Below are positions 23,911-32,207 of a DNA stretch of 64,000 nucleotides, piece after piece. The position numbers were made by a program, and so were the translations under genes. The stretch is from Nonomuraea muscovyensis (lineage in GTDB: Bacteria; Actinomycetota; Actinomycetes; Streptosporangiales; Streptosporangiaceae), in contig NZ_JACHJB010000005.1 of NCBI RefSeq assembly GCF_014207745.1, positions 124,001 to 188,000 on the forward strand, read 5' to 3'. The notes under the pieces are model-generated. The model had not been told where the DNA came from, searched no databases, and worked only from the letters and a program-made list of their open reading frames with translations. Each line of letters opens with the position of its first letter. The first letter of the stretch is position 1.

Positions 23911-25157
23911 CAGGCGGGGAGGGTGGCCGGGAGGCCAGGGGCGCGGAGGCGGGTGGTGGCCAGGGCGGTGACCGCCGTCAGACCGGCCGCGAGCAGCAGG
24001 GCCCCGGCCGGGGTGGTGAAGGCGAGGGCGGCCAGGGCGACGGCGCCCACCCCCGCCACGGCCTTGGCGCTGTAGACGACGGCGTGGATCTGGCCGACGC
24101 GCTCGGCGCCGAAGAAGTCGCGGACCAGGCTGGCGACCAGCGGGTAGAAGGCGCCGCCCGCCAGCCCGGCGGCGAGCGCGCCGAGCCACGGCAGTGCGGA
24201 CGCCCCGCCGCCCGCGCTCCGGCTCGCGGCGAGGAGAGCCTGGCCGAGAGCCAGGAGGGCGAGGACGGTGACGAGCACCCGCCTGCGGCCGACGACCTCC
24301 GAGCAGCGCATGGCCAGCGCCCGGCCGGCGCCGTTCAGTGCCACCAGCAGGGCCAGCGGCCCCCACACCCCGGCGCGGGCGACCACGATCACGTCGAACA
24401 CCGACACGGCGCCCGCGCACACCAGGATCGCGGCCAGCGCGGCGAGCGTCCGCGTGCGCAGGGCCTGGGCCAGGGAGAACTGCCGGACGGAGCCGGGGGT
24501 GCGGCGCAGGATCGCCGCGTCCAGCGCGTGCGCGCGGGGATCGACAGTGCCGGGCCACCACCCGGCGGGCGGCAGCCGCAGGAACCGGGCGGCCACGGCG
24601 ACGGCTGCCCAGGCGGCGACCGCCGCCGCGAGGAAGGCCGGGCGCAGCGCGTCGGGATCGAGGCCCACCCACACGACCAGGGGCAGCGCGCCGTACCCGA
24701 AGGCGCCCGTCAGCAGGCCGACCCGGACGGCCGGACGCTCGGGATGCCAGGAGGACACCACCTCGGTGCACACGCCGTAGACCACGCCGGCGCCCAGCCC
24801 GCCCAGGACGGCGTAGCCGAGGAAGACGGCCGGGGCGGGGCCGCCGGCCGCGACGGCGAGCAGGCCGAGGCCGCTCAGCGCCGCCCCCGCGGCCAGGGCG
24901 GCCCGCACGCCGAGCCGGCCGCGTCGCACCAGGCGCAGGGCGGGCAGGGCGCCCGTCGCCTGGCAGACGATCCACGCCGCCAGGGAGATCAGGGTGAAAC
25001 CGTCGCGGGCGACGAGCGCCGCGTAGCCGTACTGGAGCGGCCCGATCGCCACCATGGCCGCCCAGGCGAGCCAGAACATCCGGGACCGGTCGCGCGGGAC
25101 CGGTCCGACGAGGTAGGAGCGGCCGCGCCAGTCCCTGACCAATGTCGTCTTCTCCAT
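23910..25157 (-). CDS. MFS transporter, oxalate/formate-antiporter (OFA)-like
   Basis: The 415-residue protein has twelve predicted helices. The first half contains FLGYAVLGGLGAGVVYGVCT and a VSSWHPERPAVRVGLLTGAF loop, resembling the OFA/OxlT pattern where a helix-4 glycine run precedes a W-P-R loop. The second half contains FYPLVASLVRDFFGAERVGQ. Setting and resemblance suggest oxalate uptake or oxalate/formate exchange; no substrate residues can be assigned. ATG 25157 lies inside an operator copy, so the mRNA may be leaderless; in-frame alternatives upstream would run through the operator. It diverges from sucC. Confidence 0.8.
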   Translation of the reverse strand: MEKTTLVRDWRGRSYLVGPVPRDRSRMFWLAWAAMVAIGPLQYGYAALVARDGFTLISLAAWIVCQATGALPALRLVRRGRLGVRAALAAGAALSGLGLLAVAAGGPAPAVFLGYAVLGGLGAGVVYGVCTEVVSSWHPERPAVRVGLLTGAFGYGALPLVVWVGLDPDALRPAFLAAAVAAWAAVAVAARFLRLPPAGWWPGTVDPRAHALDAAILRRTPGSVRQFSLAQALRTRTLAALAAILVCAGAVSVFDVIVVARAGVWGPLALLVALNGAGRALAMRCSEVVGRRRVLVTVLALLALGQALLAASRSAGGGASALPWLGALAAGLAGGAFYPLVASLVRDFFGAERVGQIHAVVYSAKAVAGVGAVALAALAFTTPAGALLLAAGLTAVTALATTRLRAPGLPATLPA

Positions 25158-25166
25158 ACTGTATGG
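25154..25166. promoter_or_regulatory. Oxalate-regulon operator over the MFS start codon
   Basis: CCATACTGTATGG is a perfect 6+1+6 palindrome with the core ATACTGTAT (25156-25164). The minus-strand ATG of the transporter gene (25157-25155) is part of it. Confidence 0.7.
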
Positions 25167-25219
25167 AATATCCCGGGAACGGGAAGTCTGTCGAGACCTG
25201 GACGGCGGATATTCCATAC
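25161..25219. promoter_or_regulatory. 13-bp inverted repeat linking the two divergent operators
   Basis: GTATGGAATATCC (25161-25173) and GGATATTCCATAC (25207-25219) are exact reverse complements 33 bp apart. Each arm extends one of the ATACNGTAT operators inward, giving a two-fold symmetric control region for the divergent MFS and sucC promoters. Confidence 0.65.
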
Positions 25220-25233
25220 GGTATACCGTCTAC
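25214..25233. promoter_or_regulatory. Oxalate-regulon operator upstream of sucC
   Basis: The site contains the perfect core ATACGGTAT (25216-25224) and an overlapping second half GTATACCGTCTAC. It ends adjacent to the AAAGGAG ribosome site (25234-25240) of sucC. Confidence 0.7.
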
Positions 25234-25246
25234 AAAGGAGGCTCGC

Positions 25247-26377
25247 ATGGACCTGTACGAGTACCAGGCCAAGGAACTCTTCGGGCGCCGCGGGATACCG
25301 GTTCCGGCCGGCGGCGTCGCCACCAGTCCGGAGCAGGCCCGCGAGATCGCGACCGGGCTGGCCGCTCCCGTCGTCGTCAAAGCGCAGGTGAAGACCGGCG
25401 GCCGGGGCAAGGCCGGCGGCATCAGAGCCGCGTCGGGCCCGGGCGAGACCGAGGCGGAGGCCGCCCGCGTCCTCGGGATGGACATCAGGGGACACGTCGC
25501 GCACGCGGTCCTCGTCGAGGCGGCCACCACGCCCGCCGAGGAGTACTACGCCGCCTACCTGGTGGACCGGGCCGAGGGGACGTTCCTCGCCATGGTGTCG
25601 CGCCACGGCGGGATGGACATCGAGGAGGTCGCGGCGAGCGACCCGGACGCGCTGGTCCGGTTGCCGATCGACCCGCTGGCCGGGGTGGACGCCGACACCG
25701 CCGGGCTGCTGGCCGAGAAGGCCGGCCTGCCGCCGGAGACGGCGAAGGTGCTGCACCGGCTCTGGCAGGTCATGGTCGAGGAGGACGCCCTGCTCGTGGA
25801 GGTCAACCCGCTCGTCCGCACCGCCGACGGGCGGATCATGGCACTCGACGGCAAGGTGACCCTCGACGGCAACGCCGCCTTCCGCCACGACCGGGAGCCG
25901 CCCGCCGCCTCCGGCGGGCTGGAGGACCGGGCCCGCGCCAAGGGGCTGAACTACGTCAAGCTGGCCGGCCGGGTCGGTGTCGTGGGCAACGGCGCCGGGC
26001 TCGTCATGAGCACGCTCGACGTGGTCGCCCAGGCGGGCGCGGCCCCCGCGAACTTCCTCGACATCGGCGGCGGCGCCTCCGCCCAGGTCATGGCCGACGG
26101 ACTGGAGATCATCCTGTCCGATCCCGACGTGCGCTCGGTCCTGGTGAACGTCTTCGGCGGTATCACCACCTGCGACGCCGTGGCCACCGGCATCGTCACC
26201 GCGCTGCACCAGCTCGGCGAGCGCGGCCTGAGCAGACCCATCGTCGTCCGGCTGGACGGCAACAACGCCGAGGTGGGGCGGCGCATCCTCAGCGACGCCC
26301 GGCACCCGGCGGTCCGGCAGGTGTTCACCATGGACGGCGCCGCCGAGCTGGCGGCCGGACTCGCGGCAGGTGCGTGA
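25247..26377 (+). CDS. sucC: Succinyl-CoA ligase (NDP-forming) beta-subunit-like protein
   Basis: The 376-residue protein has an ATP-grasp domain (about 1-230; MDLYEYQAKELFGRRGIPVP, VVVKAQVKTGGRGKAGG, LLVEVNPLV) and a C-terminal ligase domain with the phosphate-loop NVFGGITTCD. It pairs with the next gene. In a glyoxylate/glycerate operon the substrate may be succinate, malate (malate thiokinase type) or another dicarboxylate such as oxalate; sequence motifs do not decide. ATG 25247 has AAAGGAG 6 bp upstream. It is the first gene of an operon reaching to 32162. Confidence 0.88.
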   Translation: MDLYEYQAKELFGRRGIPVPAGGVATSPEQAREIATGLAAPVVVKAQVKTGGRGKAGGIRAASGPGETEAEAARVLGMDIRGHVAHAVLVEAATTPAEEYYAAYLVDRAEGTFLAMVSRHGGMDIEEVAASDPDALVRLPIDPLAGVDADTAGLLAEKAGLPPETAKVLHRLWQVMVEEDALLVEVNPLVRTADGRIMALDGKVTLDGNAAFRHDREPPAASGGLEDRARAKGLNYVKLAGRVGVVGNGAGLVMSTLDVVAQAGAAPANFLDIGGGASAQVMADGLEIILSDPDVRSVLVNVFGGITTCDAVATGIVTALHQLGERGLSRPIVVRLDGNNAEVGRRILSDARHPAVRQVFTMDGAAELAAGLAAGA

Positions 26378-27264
26378 TGGCGATCTTCCTGACCAAGGAC
26401 AGCCGGGTGCTCGTGCAGGGTATGACCGGCGCGGAGGGCACCCGGCACACCGCCCGCATGCTCGCCGCCGGCACCGACGTCGTCGCCGGCGTCACGCCCG
26501 GCAAGGGCGGCCGGTCGGTCGACTTCGGCGAGCGCACGGTGCCCGTCCTCGACTCGGTGACCGCCGCCGTGGACGGCACCGGGGCGGACGTGAGCGTCGT
26601 GTTCGTGCCACCCAGGTTCGTGCGGGCCGCCGTGGAGGAGACCATCGCGGCGTCCGTCCCGCTCTGCGTGGTGATCACCGAGGGGGTCCCCGTGCACGAC
26701 GCGGTCCGGCTGCGCGCGCTCGCCGCGGCCGGGCGTACCCGGATCATCGGCCCGAACTGCCCCGGCCTGATCAGTCCCGGACAGTCGTCCGCCGGCATCA
26801 TCCCCGCCGACATCACCTCCGCCGGCCGGATCGGCCTGGTCTCCAAGTCGGGGACGCTGACCTACCAGCTCATGTACGAGCTGCGCGACCTCGGCTTCTC
26901 CACGGCCGTCGGCATCGGCGGCGACCCGGTCGTCGGCACCACCCACATCGACTGCCTCCAGGCGTTCCAGGACGACCCGGGCACCGACGCCATCGTGATG
27001 ATCGGCGAGATCGGCGGCGACGCCGAGGAGCGGGCCGCCGCCTGCATCGCCGAACGGGTGACCAAGCCCGTGGTCGCGTACGTGGCCGGGTTCACCGCGC
27101 CCGAGGGCAGGACCATGGGCCACGCGGGCGCCATCGTGTCCGGCTCCTCCGGCACCGCGCAGGCCAAGAAGGAGGCCCTGGAGGCCGTCGGCGTCCGGGT
27201 CGGCCGCACCCCGTCGGAGACCGCCCGCCTGCTGCGCTCCGCCCTGGAGAGGGCGGCCGGATGA
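26377..27264 (+). CDS. sucD: Succinyl-CoA ligase alpha-subunit-like protein
   Basis: The 295-residue protein has a CoA-binding domain (about 1-125; GMTGAEGTRHTARMLAAGTD and GVTPGKGG) and a ligase domain (about 145-290) with the phosphorylated His in MGHAGAIVSG and IGGDPVVGT. ATG 26377 overlaps the sucC stop (TGATG); GTG 26374 is an alternative. It forms the alpha-beta enzyme with the upstream product. Being a catabolic-operon copy, it is probably not the TCA-cycle enzyme of this organism. Confidence 0.88.
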   Translation: MAIFLTKDSRVLVQGMTGAEGTRHTARMLAAGTDVVAGVTPGKGGRSVDFGERTVPVLDSVTAAVDGTGADVSVVFVPPRFVRAAVEETIAASVPLCVVITEGVPVHDAVRLRALAAAGRTRIIGPNCPGLISPGQSSAGIIPADITSAGRIGLVSKSGTLTYQLMYELRDLGFSTAVGIGGDPVVGTTHIDCLQAFQDDPGTDAIVMIGEIGGDAEERAAACIAERVTKPVVAYVAGFTAPEGRTMGHAGAIVSGSSGTAQAKKEALEAVGVRVGRTPSETARLLRSALERAAG

Positions 27265-28034
27265 CCGGGCCGTCCTTCGCCGTCAACGTCTCCATCCTGC
27301 TCACCGAGCTGCCGCTGCTGGAACGGCCGGCGGCGGCGGCCGAGGCGGGGTTCGACGCCATCGAGATGTGGTGGCCGTTCGACGGGCCGCAGCCCGCCGA
27401 CGCCGAGGTGGCGGCGCTCAGAAAGGCCATCGAGGCCGCCGGCGTGCGCCTGACCGGCCTGAACTTCGACGCCGGCGACATGGCGGCAGGGGAGCGGGGC
27501 CTGCTCGCCCGGCCGGGCACCTCGGCGCGCTTCCGCGCCAACATCGACGTCGCCACCCGCCTGGCCGCCGAACTGGACTGCCGGGTGCTCAACGCCCTGT
27601 ACGGCAACGACCCCGGCACCGACCGGGCGCTGGCCGTGGCGAACCTCACCCTGGCGGCCGAGGCCGCCGCGCGGTCCGGCGCGGTCGTCGTCGTGGAGGC
27701 GCTCAACGCCCACGAGAACCCGCACTACCCGATCACCTCCTCGGCGGCGGCGTTCGAGCTGATCGACGAGGTGGGCCGGGACGACGTGGCGTTCCTGGCC
27801 GACCTCTACCACCTGCACCGGATGGGCGAGGACGTCCCGGCGCTCATCGACACGGCCGCCCACCGGTTCGGTCACGTCCAGATCGCCGACGACCCCGGCC
27901 GGGGCCGTCCCGGCAGCGGGCGCATGCCGTACCCGGAGATCCTCGACCGGCTGGCCGCCGCGGGCTACCGCGGACGGATCGGCCTGGAGTACCGGCATCA
28001 GGGGCCCGACGCGTTCGCCTGGAGGAGCGCATGA
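27261..28034 (+). CDS. hyi: Hydroxypyruvate isomerase
   Basis: The 257-residue TIM barrel of the Hyi/xylose-isomerase-like family has MWWPFDGPQPADAEV near the N terminus. Likely metal ligands are Glu in VVVEALNAHENPHYP, Asp/His in FLADLYHLHRMGED and Glu in IGLEYRH. It interconverts hydroxypyruvate and tartronate semialdehyde in the cytoplasm. It starts in an ATGA overlap with sucD and ends in an overlap with the reductase gene. The Hyi-GlxR-Gcl order confirms a glyoxylate-to-glycerate route. Confidence 0.88.
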   Translation: MTGPSFAVNVSILLTELPLLERPAAAAEAGFDAIEMWWPFDGPQPADAEVAALRKAIEAAGVRLTGLNFDAGDMAAGERGLLARPGTSARFRANIDVATRLAAELDCRVLNALYGNDPGTDRALAVANLTLAAEAAARSGAVVVVEALNAHENPHYPITSSAAAFELIDEVGRDDVAFLADLYHLHRMGEDVPALIDTAAHRFGHVQIADDPGRGRPGSGRMPYPEILDRLAAAGYRGRIGLEYRHQGPDAFAWRSA

Positions 28035-28894
28035 CCACCATCGGATTCGTCGGCCTCGGGGTCATGGGCAGCCCCATGGCCGCCAACCTCGTCGCCGCCG
28101 GGCACGCCGTGACCGGCTACGACGTCAGCGCCGAACGCCTCGACCGGCTGGCTGACGCGGGCGGCAAGGCGGCCGGCGACGTCGCCGGGGCGGTCGCCGG
28201 CGCCGACGTCGTGATCACCATGCTGCCCGACTCGCCGCAGGTCGAGGAGGTCGCGGCCGAGATCCTCCGGCACGCCGGCCCGGGGCTGCTCTACCTCGAC
28301 ATGAGCACGATCAGCCCGAGCACCTCCCGCCGGGTGGCCGAGCAGGCCGCGGCCCGGGGGGTGCGGGCGCTGGACGCCCCCGTCAGCGGCGGCGAGCGCG
28401 GCGCCGTCGACGGCACCCTGTCGATCATGGTCGGCGGGGCGGGCGGCGACTTCGAGGCGGCCCTGCCCGTCCTGCGTGCGCTCGGCACCACGATCGTGCA
28501 CGTGGGCCCCCCGGGCGCCGGGCAGACCGTCAAGGCGGCCAACCAGCTCGTCGTCGGCGGGATCTACGGCCTGGTGGCCGAGGCCATCGTGCTGCTGGAG
28601 GGCTCCGGGGTGGACCCCGTGGCGGGCCTCGACGTGCTGGCCGGCGGGCTGGCGGGCTCGCGCGTCCTCGACCTCAAGCGGCACAGCATGATCAGGCGGG
28701 AGTTCGCCCCCGGCTTCCGCATCGACCTGCACCACAAGGACATGGGGATCGCCGTCGCGGCCGCCCGCGAGGCGGGCGTCGCCCTTCCCCTGACCGGCCA
28801 GGTCGCCCAGCTCGTCGCGGCGGCCAGGGCGCAGGGCCACGGCTCCCTCGACCACTCCGCCCTGCTCAAGGTGATCGAAAGGCTCAACGGATGA
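28031..28894 (+). CDS. glxR: Tartronate semialdehyde reductase (beta-hydroxyacid dehydrogenase)
   Basis: The 287-residue protein has a Rossmann domain (IGFVGLGVMGSPMAANLVAA), the substrate loop DAPVSGGERGAVDGTLSIM and the catalytic Lys in GAGQTVKAANQLVVGG. It reduces tartronate semialdehyde to D-glycerate with NAD(P)H, feeding the oxalate/glyoxylate carbon into central metabolism. ATG 28031 follows GGAGG directly and overlaps the hyi stop. 3-Hydroxyisobutyrate dehydrogenase is the family alternative, made unlikely by gcl next door. Confidence 0.9.
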   Translation: MTTIGFVGLGVMGSPMAANLVAAGHAVTGYDVSAERLDRLADAGGKAAGDVAGAVAGADVVITMLPDSPQVEEVAAEILRHAGPGLLYLDMSTISPSTSRRVAEQAAARGVRALDAPVSGGERGAVDGTLSIMVGGAGGDFEAALPVLRALGTTIVHVGPPGAGQTVKAANQLVVGGIYGLVAEAIVLLEGSGVDPVAGLDVLAGGLAGSRVLDLKRHSMIRREFAPGFRIDLHHKDMGIAVAAAREAGVALPLTGQVAQLVAAARAQGHGSLDHSALLKVIERLNG

Positions 28895-30612
28895 AACGAG
28901 TGCCCTGCATGGAGGCCGTGGTCGCGGTGCTGGAGTCGGAGGGCGTGGACACCGTCTTCGGCATCCCCGGCGCCGCCATCCTGCCCTTCTACGCCGCGCT
29001 GCGCACCAGCTCGATCCGGCACATCACCGTGCGCCACGAGGAGGGCGGCACCCACGCCGCCGACGGCTGGGCCCGGGTCACCGGCAACGTCGGCGTGTGC
29101 GTCGGCACCTCCGGCCCCGCCGGCACCAACATGATCACCGGGCTGTACACGGCGCTCGCCGACTCCATCCCGATGATCTGCGTCACCGGCCAGGCGGCGA
29201 CCGCCAAGCTGCACCAGGAGGCGTTCCAGGCCGTCGACATCGTGGAGATCGCCCGGCCGGTGACCAAGTGGGCCGTGCAGCTCAAGGAACCCGCCCAGGC
29301 GCCGTGGGTGTTCCGCGAGGCGTTCCGGATCGCCCGGTCCGGCCGGCCCGGCCCCGTCCTCATCGACCTGCCGATCGACGTGCAGCGCGGCACCTGCCTG
29401 TACGACCGCGACCTCGACGCGCCGCTGGCCGTCGAGGTGCCCGAGCCGCCGCCCCGTGCCCTCCGCGCGGCGATGGACCTGCTGGAGACTGCCCGTCGGC
29501 CGATCATCCTGGCCGGCGGCGGCGTCATCGTCGCCGACGCCTGCGACGAGCTGCGCGAGCTGGCCGAGCACCTGCAGGTGCCGGTCCAGGTCACGCTCAT
29601 GGGCAAGGGCGCCTTCCCCGAGGACCACCCGCTGTTCGCCGGGATGGCCGGCATCCAGACGCAGACCCGCTGGGGCAACGCCGCGTTCCTGGCCAGCGAC
29701 CTGGTGCTGGCCGTCGGCGCCCGGTTCGGCGACCGGCACACCGGCGACCTGGACGTCTACCGCAAGGGCCGGCGCTTCGTCCACGTGGACATCGAGCCGA
29801 CGCAGATCGGCCGGGTCTTCGAGCCCGACCTCGGCGTCGTCGGCCACGCCCGGCCGGTGCTCGCCGGCCTGCTGGCCGAGGCGCGGAGCCGGGCGGCCGC
29901 CCGCGAGCCGGGCCGGTGGGTGCGCCGGGTGGCCGAGCTGCGCGGCACGCTGGCCCGCCGCGACGACTTCGACGACGTGCCGATCAAGCCGCCCCGGGTG
30001 TTCAGGGAGATGAACGCGTTCTTCGGCCGCGACACCACGTTCGTCACCGCCATCGGGCTCTACCAGATCTGGTCGGGCCAGTTCCAGACCACCTACCTGC
30101 CGCGCCGCTACCTCGTGTGCGGGCAGGCCGGGCCGCTCGGCTGGGAGATCCCCGCCGCCCTGGGCGTCAAGTGCGCGCACCCCGAACGGCAGGTCGTCGT
30201 GGTGGTGGGCGACTACTCCTTCCAGTTCCTCATGGAGGAGGTGGCGGTCGCCGCGCAGTACCGCGTCCCGTTCGTCATCGTGATGATCAACAACGAGTAC
30301 CTGGGTCTGATCAGGCAGGCCGAGATCCCGTACGAGATGAACTACGCGGTGGACCTGCACTACGGAGAGGGCGGCATCGACCATGTCAAGGCGATGGAGG
30401 CGTTCGGCTGCCCGGCGCGCCGCGTGGAGCTGCCCGGCGACCTGCGCGAGGCGCTGTCCTGGGCGTCGGCCGAGGCGGAGCGGCAGCGGCTCCCCGTGCT
30501 CGTGGAGGTGATGGTGGAGCGCGAGGCCAACGCGGCCATGGGGCCCGCGTTGGACGCCGTCAAGGAGTTCGAGCCGCTGCCCGAGCTCGTCACCGTCGAC
30601 TGGTCCGACTGA
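28891..30612 (+). CDS. gcl: Glyoxylate carboligase (tartronate semialdehyde synthase)-like TPP enzyme
   Basis: The 573-residue protein follows E. coli Gcl throughout: FGIPGAAILPFY, CVGTSGPAGTNMITGLYTAL, FQAVDIVEIARPVTKWAV, and in the PP domain VGDYSFQFLMEEVAVAAQYR ... NNEYLGLIRQAEIP. It condenses two glyoxylates to tartronate semialdehyde and CO2. One residue is odd: E. coli Gcl has Val51 where other TPP enzymes have catalytic Glu, while here Glu50 fills that position (TVRHEEGGTH). It begins in an ATGA overlap with glxR. The context strongly supports Gcl, but kinetics or substrate scope may differ. Confidence 0.85.
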   Translation: MKRVPCMEAVVAVLESEGVDTVFGIPGAAILPFYAALRTSSIRHITVRHEEGGTHAADGWARVTGNVGVCVGTSGPAGTNMITGLYTALADSIPMICVTGQAATAKLHQEAFQAVDIVEIARPVTKWAVQLKEPAQAPWVFREAFRIARSGRPGPVLIDLPIDVQRGTCLYDRDLDAPLAVEVPEPPPRALRAAMDLLETARRPIILAGGGVIVADACDELRELAEHLQVPVQVTLMGKGAFPEDHPLFAGMAGIQTQTRWGNAAFLASDLVLAVGARFGDRHTGDLDVYRKGRRFVHVDIEPTQIGRVFEPDLGVVGHARPVLAGLLAEARSRAAAREPGRWVRRVAELRGTLARRDDFDDVPIKPPRVFREMNAFFGRDTTFVTAIGLYQIWSGQFQTTYLPRRYLVCGQAGPLGWEIPAALGVKCAHPERQVVVVVGDYSFQFLMEEVAVAAQYRVPFVIVMINNEYLGLIRQAEIPYEMNYAVDLHYGEGGIDHVKAMEAFGCPARRVELPGDLREALSWASAEAERQRLPVLVEVMVEREANAAMGPALDAVKEFEPLPELVTVDWSD

Positions 30613-30632
30613 GGTCCCATCAAGGAGGTCAC

Positions 30633-32162
30633 ATGCGGCTCAAGCCGGGAACGGCCTGGTCCGACGCCTACGAGCGGTGCTGCGCGGCGGCGCCGGAGGC
30701 GTTCCACGACGACCGGGTGCTCAACCACTGGGGCGGGTTCTGGCAGCGCGACGGCCGGCCGGCGCCCGTCTTCTCCCCGGTGGACGGCACCGCCATCGCC
30801 GGGCCGCCCCGGCTCGACCGGGCCGGCGCGGCACGGGCCGTGGCCGGAGCCGCCGACGAGCACCGGCAGTGGCGGCACCTGCCGCTCGCCGAACGCGCCG
30901 CCAGGGTGTCGGCGGCCGTGGACGCCATGGCCGCGCACCGCGACCTGCTGGCGCTGCTGCTGGTGTGGGAGATCGGCAAGCCGTGGCGGACCGCCCGCGC
31001 GGACGTGGACCGGTGCCTGGACGGCGTGTGCTGGTACCTGACCGAGATCGAGCACATGGTGGCGGGCCGGACGCCGCTGCCCGGCCCGGTCAGCAACATC
31101 GCGAGCTGGAACTACCCGATGAGCGTCCTCATGCACGCCATGCTCGTGCAGGCGCTCGCGGGCAACGCCGTGATCGCCAAGACCCCCACCGACGGCGGCC
31201 TGTCCTGCCTCACCCTGGCCACCGCCCTGGCCGTGCGTGAGGGCCTGCCGTTCACGCTGGTCAGCGGGGGAGGGGCGGAGCTGTCGCCGGTCCTGGTGCG
31301 CGGCCGGGCCATCGGCTGCGTCTCGTTCGTCGGCGGGCGGGACGCCGGCGCCGAGGTGGCCGCGTCACTGGCCGACCTCGGCCGCCGCCACGTCCTGGAG
31401 CAGGAGGGGCTCAACTGCTGGGGCGTGTGGGAGTACTCCGGCTGGGAGTCGCTCACCCGGCAGATCCGCGCCTCGTTCGACTACGGCAAGCAGCGGTGCA
31501 CCGCCTACCCGAGGTTCGTGGTGCAGCGGGAGCTGTTCCACGAGTTCCTGGCCGCCTATCTGGCGGCGGTCGGTTCGTTGCGCTTCGGGCATCCCCTCGC
31601 CGTCGAGGAGCCGGACGACCCGCTGCCCGAGCTGGACTTCGGGCCGCTGATCAGCGCCTCGAAGGCGAAGGAGCTGGGTGACCAGGTCGGCGAGGCGGTG
31701 GCCAAGGGCGGCGTGCCGATCCACCGGGCCTCGCTGGAGTCCGGGCGGTTCCTGCCCGGGCAGGACACCTCCGCCTACTTCCCGCCCACGGCGCTGCTCA
31801 GCCCGCCCCGGTCCTCGCCGCTCTTCCACGCCGAGCCGTTCGGGCCGGTCGACACCATCGTGCTGGTGGACACCGAGGCCGAGTTGCTGGCGGCCATGAA
31901 CGCCAGCAACGGGGCGCTGGTGGCCACCCTGTCGTGCGACGCGCAGGAGACGGCGGCCAGGCTCGCGCCCGAGGTGCGGGCGTTCAAGGTGGGTCACAAC
32001 CGGCCGCGGTCGCGCGGTGACCGGGAGGAGCTGTTCGGCGGGCTGGGCAGCTCGTGGCGGGGCGCGTTCGTGGGCGGCGAGCTGCTGGTGCGCGCCGTCA
32101 CCGTCGGGCCGGAGGGCGAGCGACTGGTGGGCAACTTCCCGCACTACACCCTCCTGCCCTGA
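30633..32162 (+). CDS. Divergent aldehyde dehydrogenase superfamily protein
   Basis: The 509-residue protein has the cofactor-site SWNYPMSVLMHAML (Asn160), a general-base region altered to VLEQEGLNCWGVW (no ELGG), and the nucleophile Cys289 in YGKQRCTAYPRFVV. The overall order fits ALDH. The missing ELGG/GGKSP motifs suggest an unusual aldehyde or an acylating reaction. It is the last gene of the sucCD-hyi-glxR-gcl operon (20 bp gap, AAGGAGGT ribosome site). It might act on glyoxylate, tartronate semialdehyde or formyl-type intermediates; none can be chosen from sequence. Confidence 0.75.
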   Translation: MRLKPGTAWSDAYERCCAAAPEAFHDDRVLNHWGGFWQRDGRPAPVFSPVDGTAIAGPPRLDRAGAARAVAGAADEHRQWRHLPLAERAARVSAAVDAMAAHRDLLALLLVWEIGKPWRTARADVDRCLDGVCWYLTEIEHMVAGRTPLPGPVSNIASWNYPMSVLMHAMLVQALAGNAVIAKTPTDGGLSCLTLATALAVREGLPFTLVSGGGAELSPVLVRGRAIGCVSFVGGRDAGAEVAASLADLGRRHVLEQEGLNCWGVWEYSGWESLTRQIRASFDYGKQRCTAYPRFVVQRELFHEFLAAYLAAVGSLRFGHPLAVEEPDDPLPELDFGPLISASKAKELGDQVGEAVAKGGVPIHRASLESGRFLPGQDTSAYFPPTALLSPPRSSPLFHAEPFGPVDTIVLVDTEAELLAAMNASNGALVATLSCDAQETAARLAPEVRAFKVGHNRPRSRGDREELFGGLGSSWRGAFVGGELLVRAVTVGPEGERLVGNFPHYTLLP

Positions 32163-32207
32163 CCTGCCGGGGCAGAGGGTGCGGGGCGGTGGGACGGCCC
32201 GCCGCGC

